Positions 63,962 through 64,000 of a stretch of 64,000 bases of DNA are shown one piece after another. A model generated the notes under the pieces. The model was not told where the DNA came from. It worked only from the letters and a program-made list of their open reading frames with translations, and made no database searches. The position numbers and the translations under genes were made by a program. The stretch's first letter is position 1, and every line of letters begins with the position of its first letter. The DNA lies in contig NC_073627.1 of assembly GCF_029407905.1 (NCBI RefSeq), positions 135,483,697 to 135,547,696 of the forward strand, read 5' to 3'. This stretch comes from Bubalus kerabau. Its lineage: Eukaryota > Chordata > Mammalia > Artiodactyla > Bovidae.

Positions 63962-64000
63962 CGTTTCCCAGGTGGCGTAGCGGCAAAGACTACGCCAGCC
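63962..64000 (+). mobile_element. Start of a Bov-tA SINE, cut by the window end
   Basis: 'gtttcccaggtggcgtagcggcaaag' is the tRNA-like head. The rest lies outside. Confidence 0.8.

Overview
This window is mammalian nuclear DNA from a ruminant, almost certainly a bovid. The evidence is the repeat content: dozens of Bov-tA/Bov-A2 SINEs, several 5'-truncated BovB (RTE-clade) LINE copies, cetartiodactyl CHR-type tRNA-derived SINEs, ruminant L1 copies, and older mammalian repeats (MIR, L2, L3/CR1-like, MER1, MER5A, MLT1-like). The exact species cannot be told from the sequence alone. Nothing points to prokaryotic sequence: no operons, ribosome binding sites, rRNA or functional tRNA genes.

No complete protein-coding gene is visible. 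Most longer open frames come from SINE/LINE sequence read on either strand. Recognisable coding remnants are pieces of BovB ORF2 (12135-12491, 13983-14510, 50040-50240 and the BovB 3' ends) and a C-terminal piece of L1 ORF2 (48054-48815, minus). The best host-gene hint is one possible 137-nt internal exon at 40445-40581. It has a CAG acceptor, a GTAAGT donor and an open frame with phases 1 and 0, but I cannot name the protein. Two non-repeat open frames (20-367 minus; 57670-58161 plus) are noted with low confidence.

Layout. 1-9.8 kb: Bov-tA copies, a MER1-type hAT element with intact target-site duplications (TSDs), an LTR split by BovB, an L3-like fragment and an antisense L1. 9.8-11.1 kb: mostly unique, with a possible regulatory element. 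11-15 kb: MIRs and two long BovB fragments. 18-21 kb: an L1 end carrying a CHR SINE, then an antisense L1 hit twice by BovB. 22.6-24.6 kb: a DNA transposon opened by an L1 (itself carrying a Bov-tA), an LTR-like repeat and another Bov-tA. 28.6-30.3 kb: largely unique, with a possible regulatory block and a purine-rich strand. 33-41 kb: a GGAT microsatellite, MIRs, a POU-like palindrome and the exon candidate. 42-44.3 kb: an old L1 full of SINEs. 47.6-48.8 kb: the cleanest L1 insertion. 50-57 kb: an orphan BovB RT fragment, MIRs, MER5A, BovB and L1. 57.6-59 kb and 61.6-63.2 kb: repeat-poor AT-motif-rich blocks that read like conserved enhancers. 63.3-63.8 kb: a Bov-A2 inside a CHR SINE.

Taken together this looks like intronic or intergenic DNA. 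Its most likely functional content is regulatory, and the most directly demonstrable content is a layered record of retrotransposition. I saw no clearly novel biological system. Conservation claims are inferred from base composition and motif texture, because no alignment could be run.
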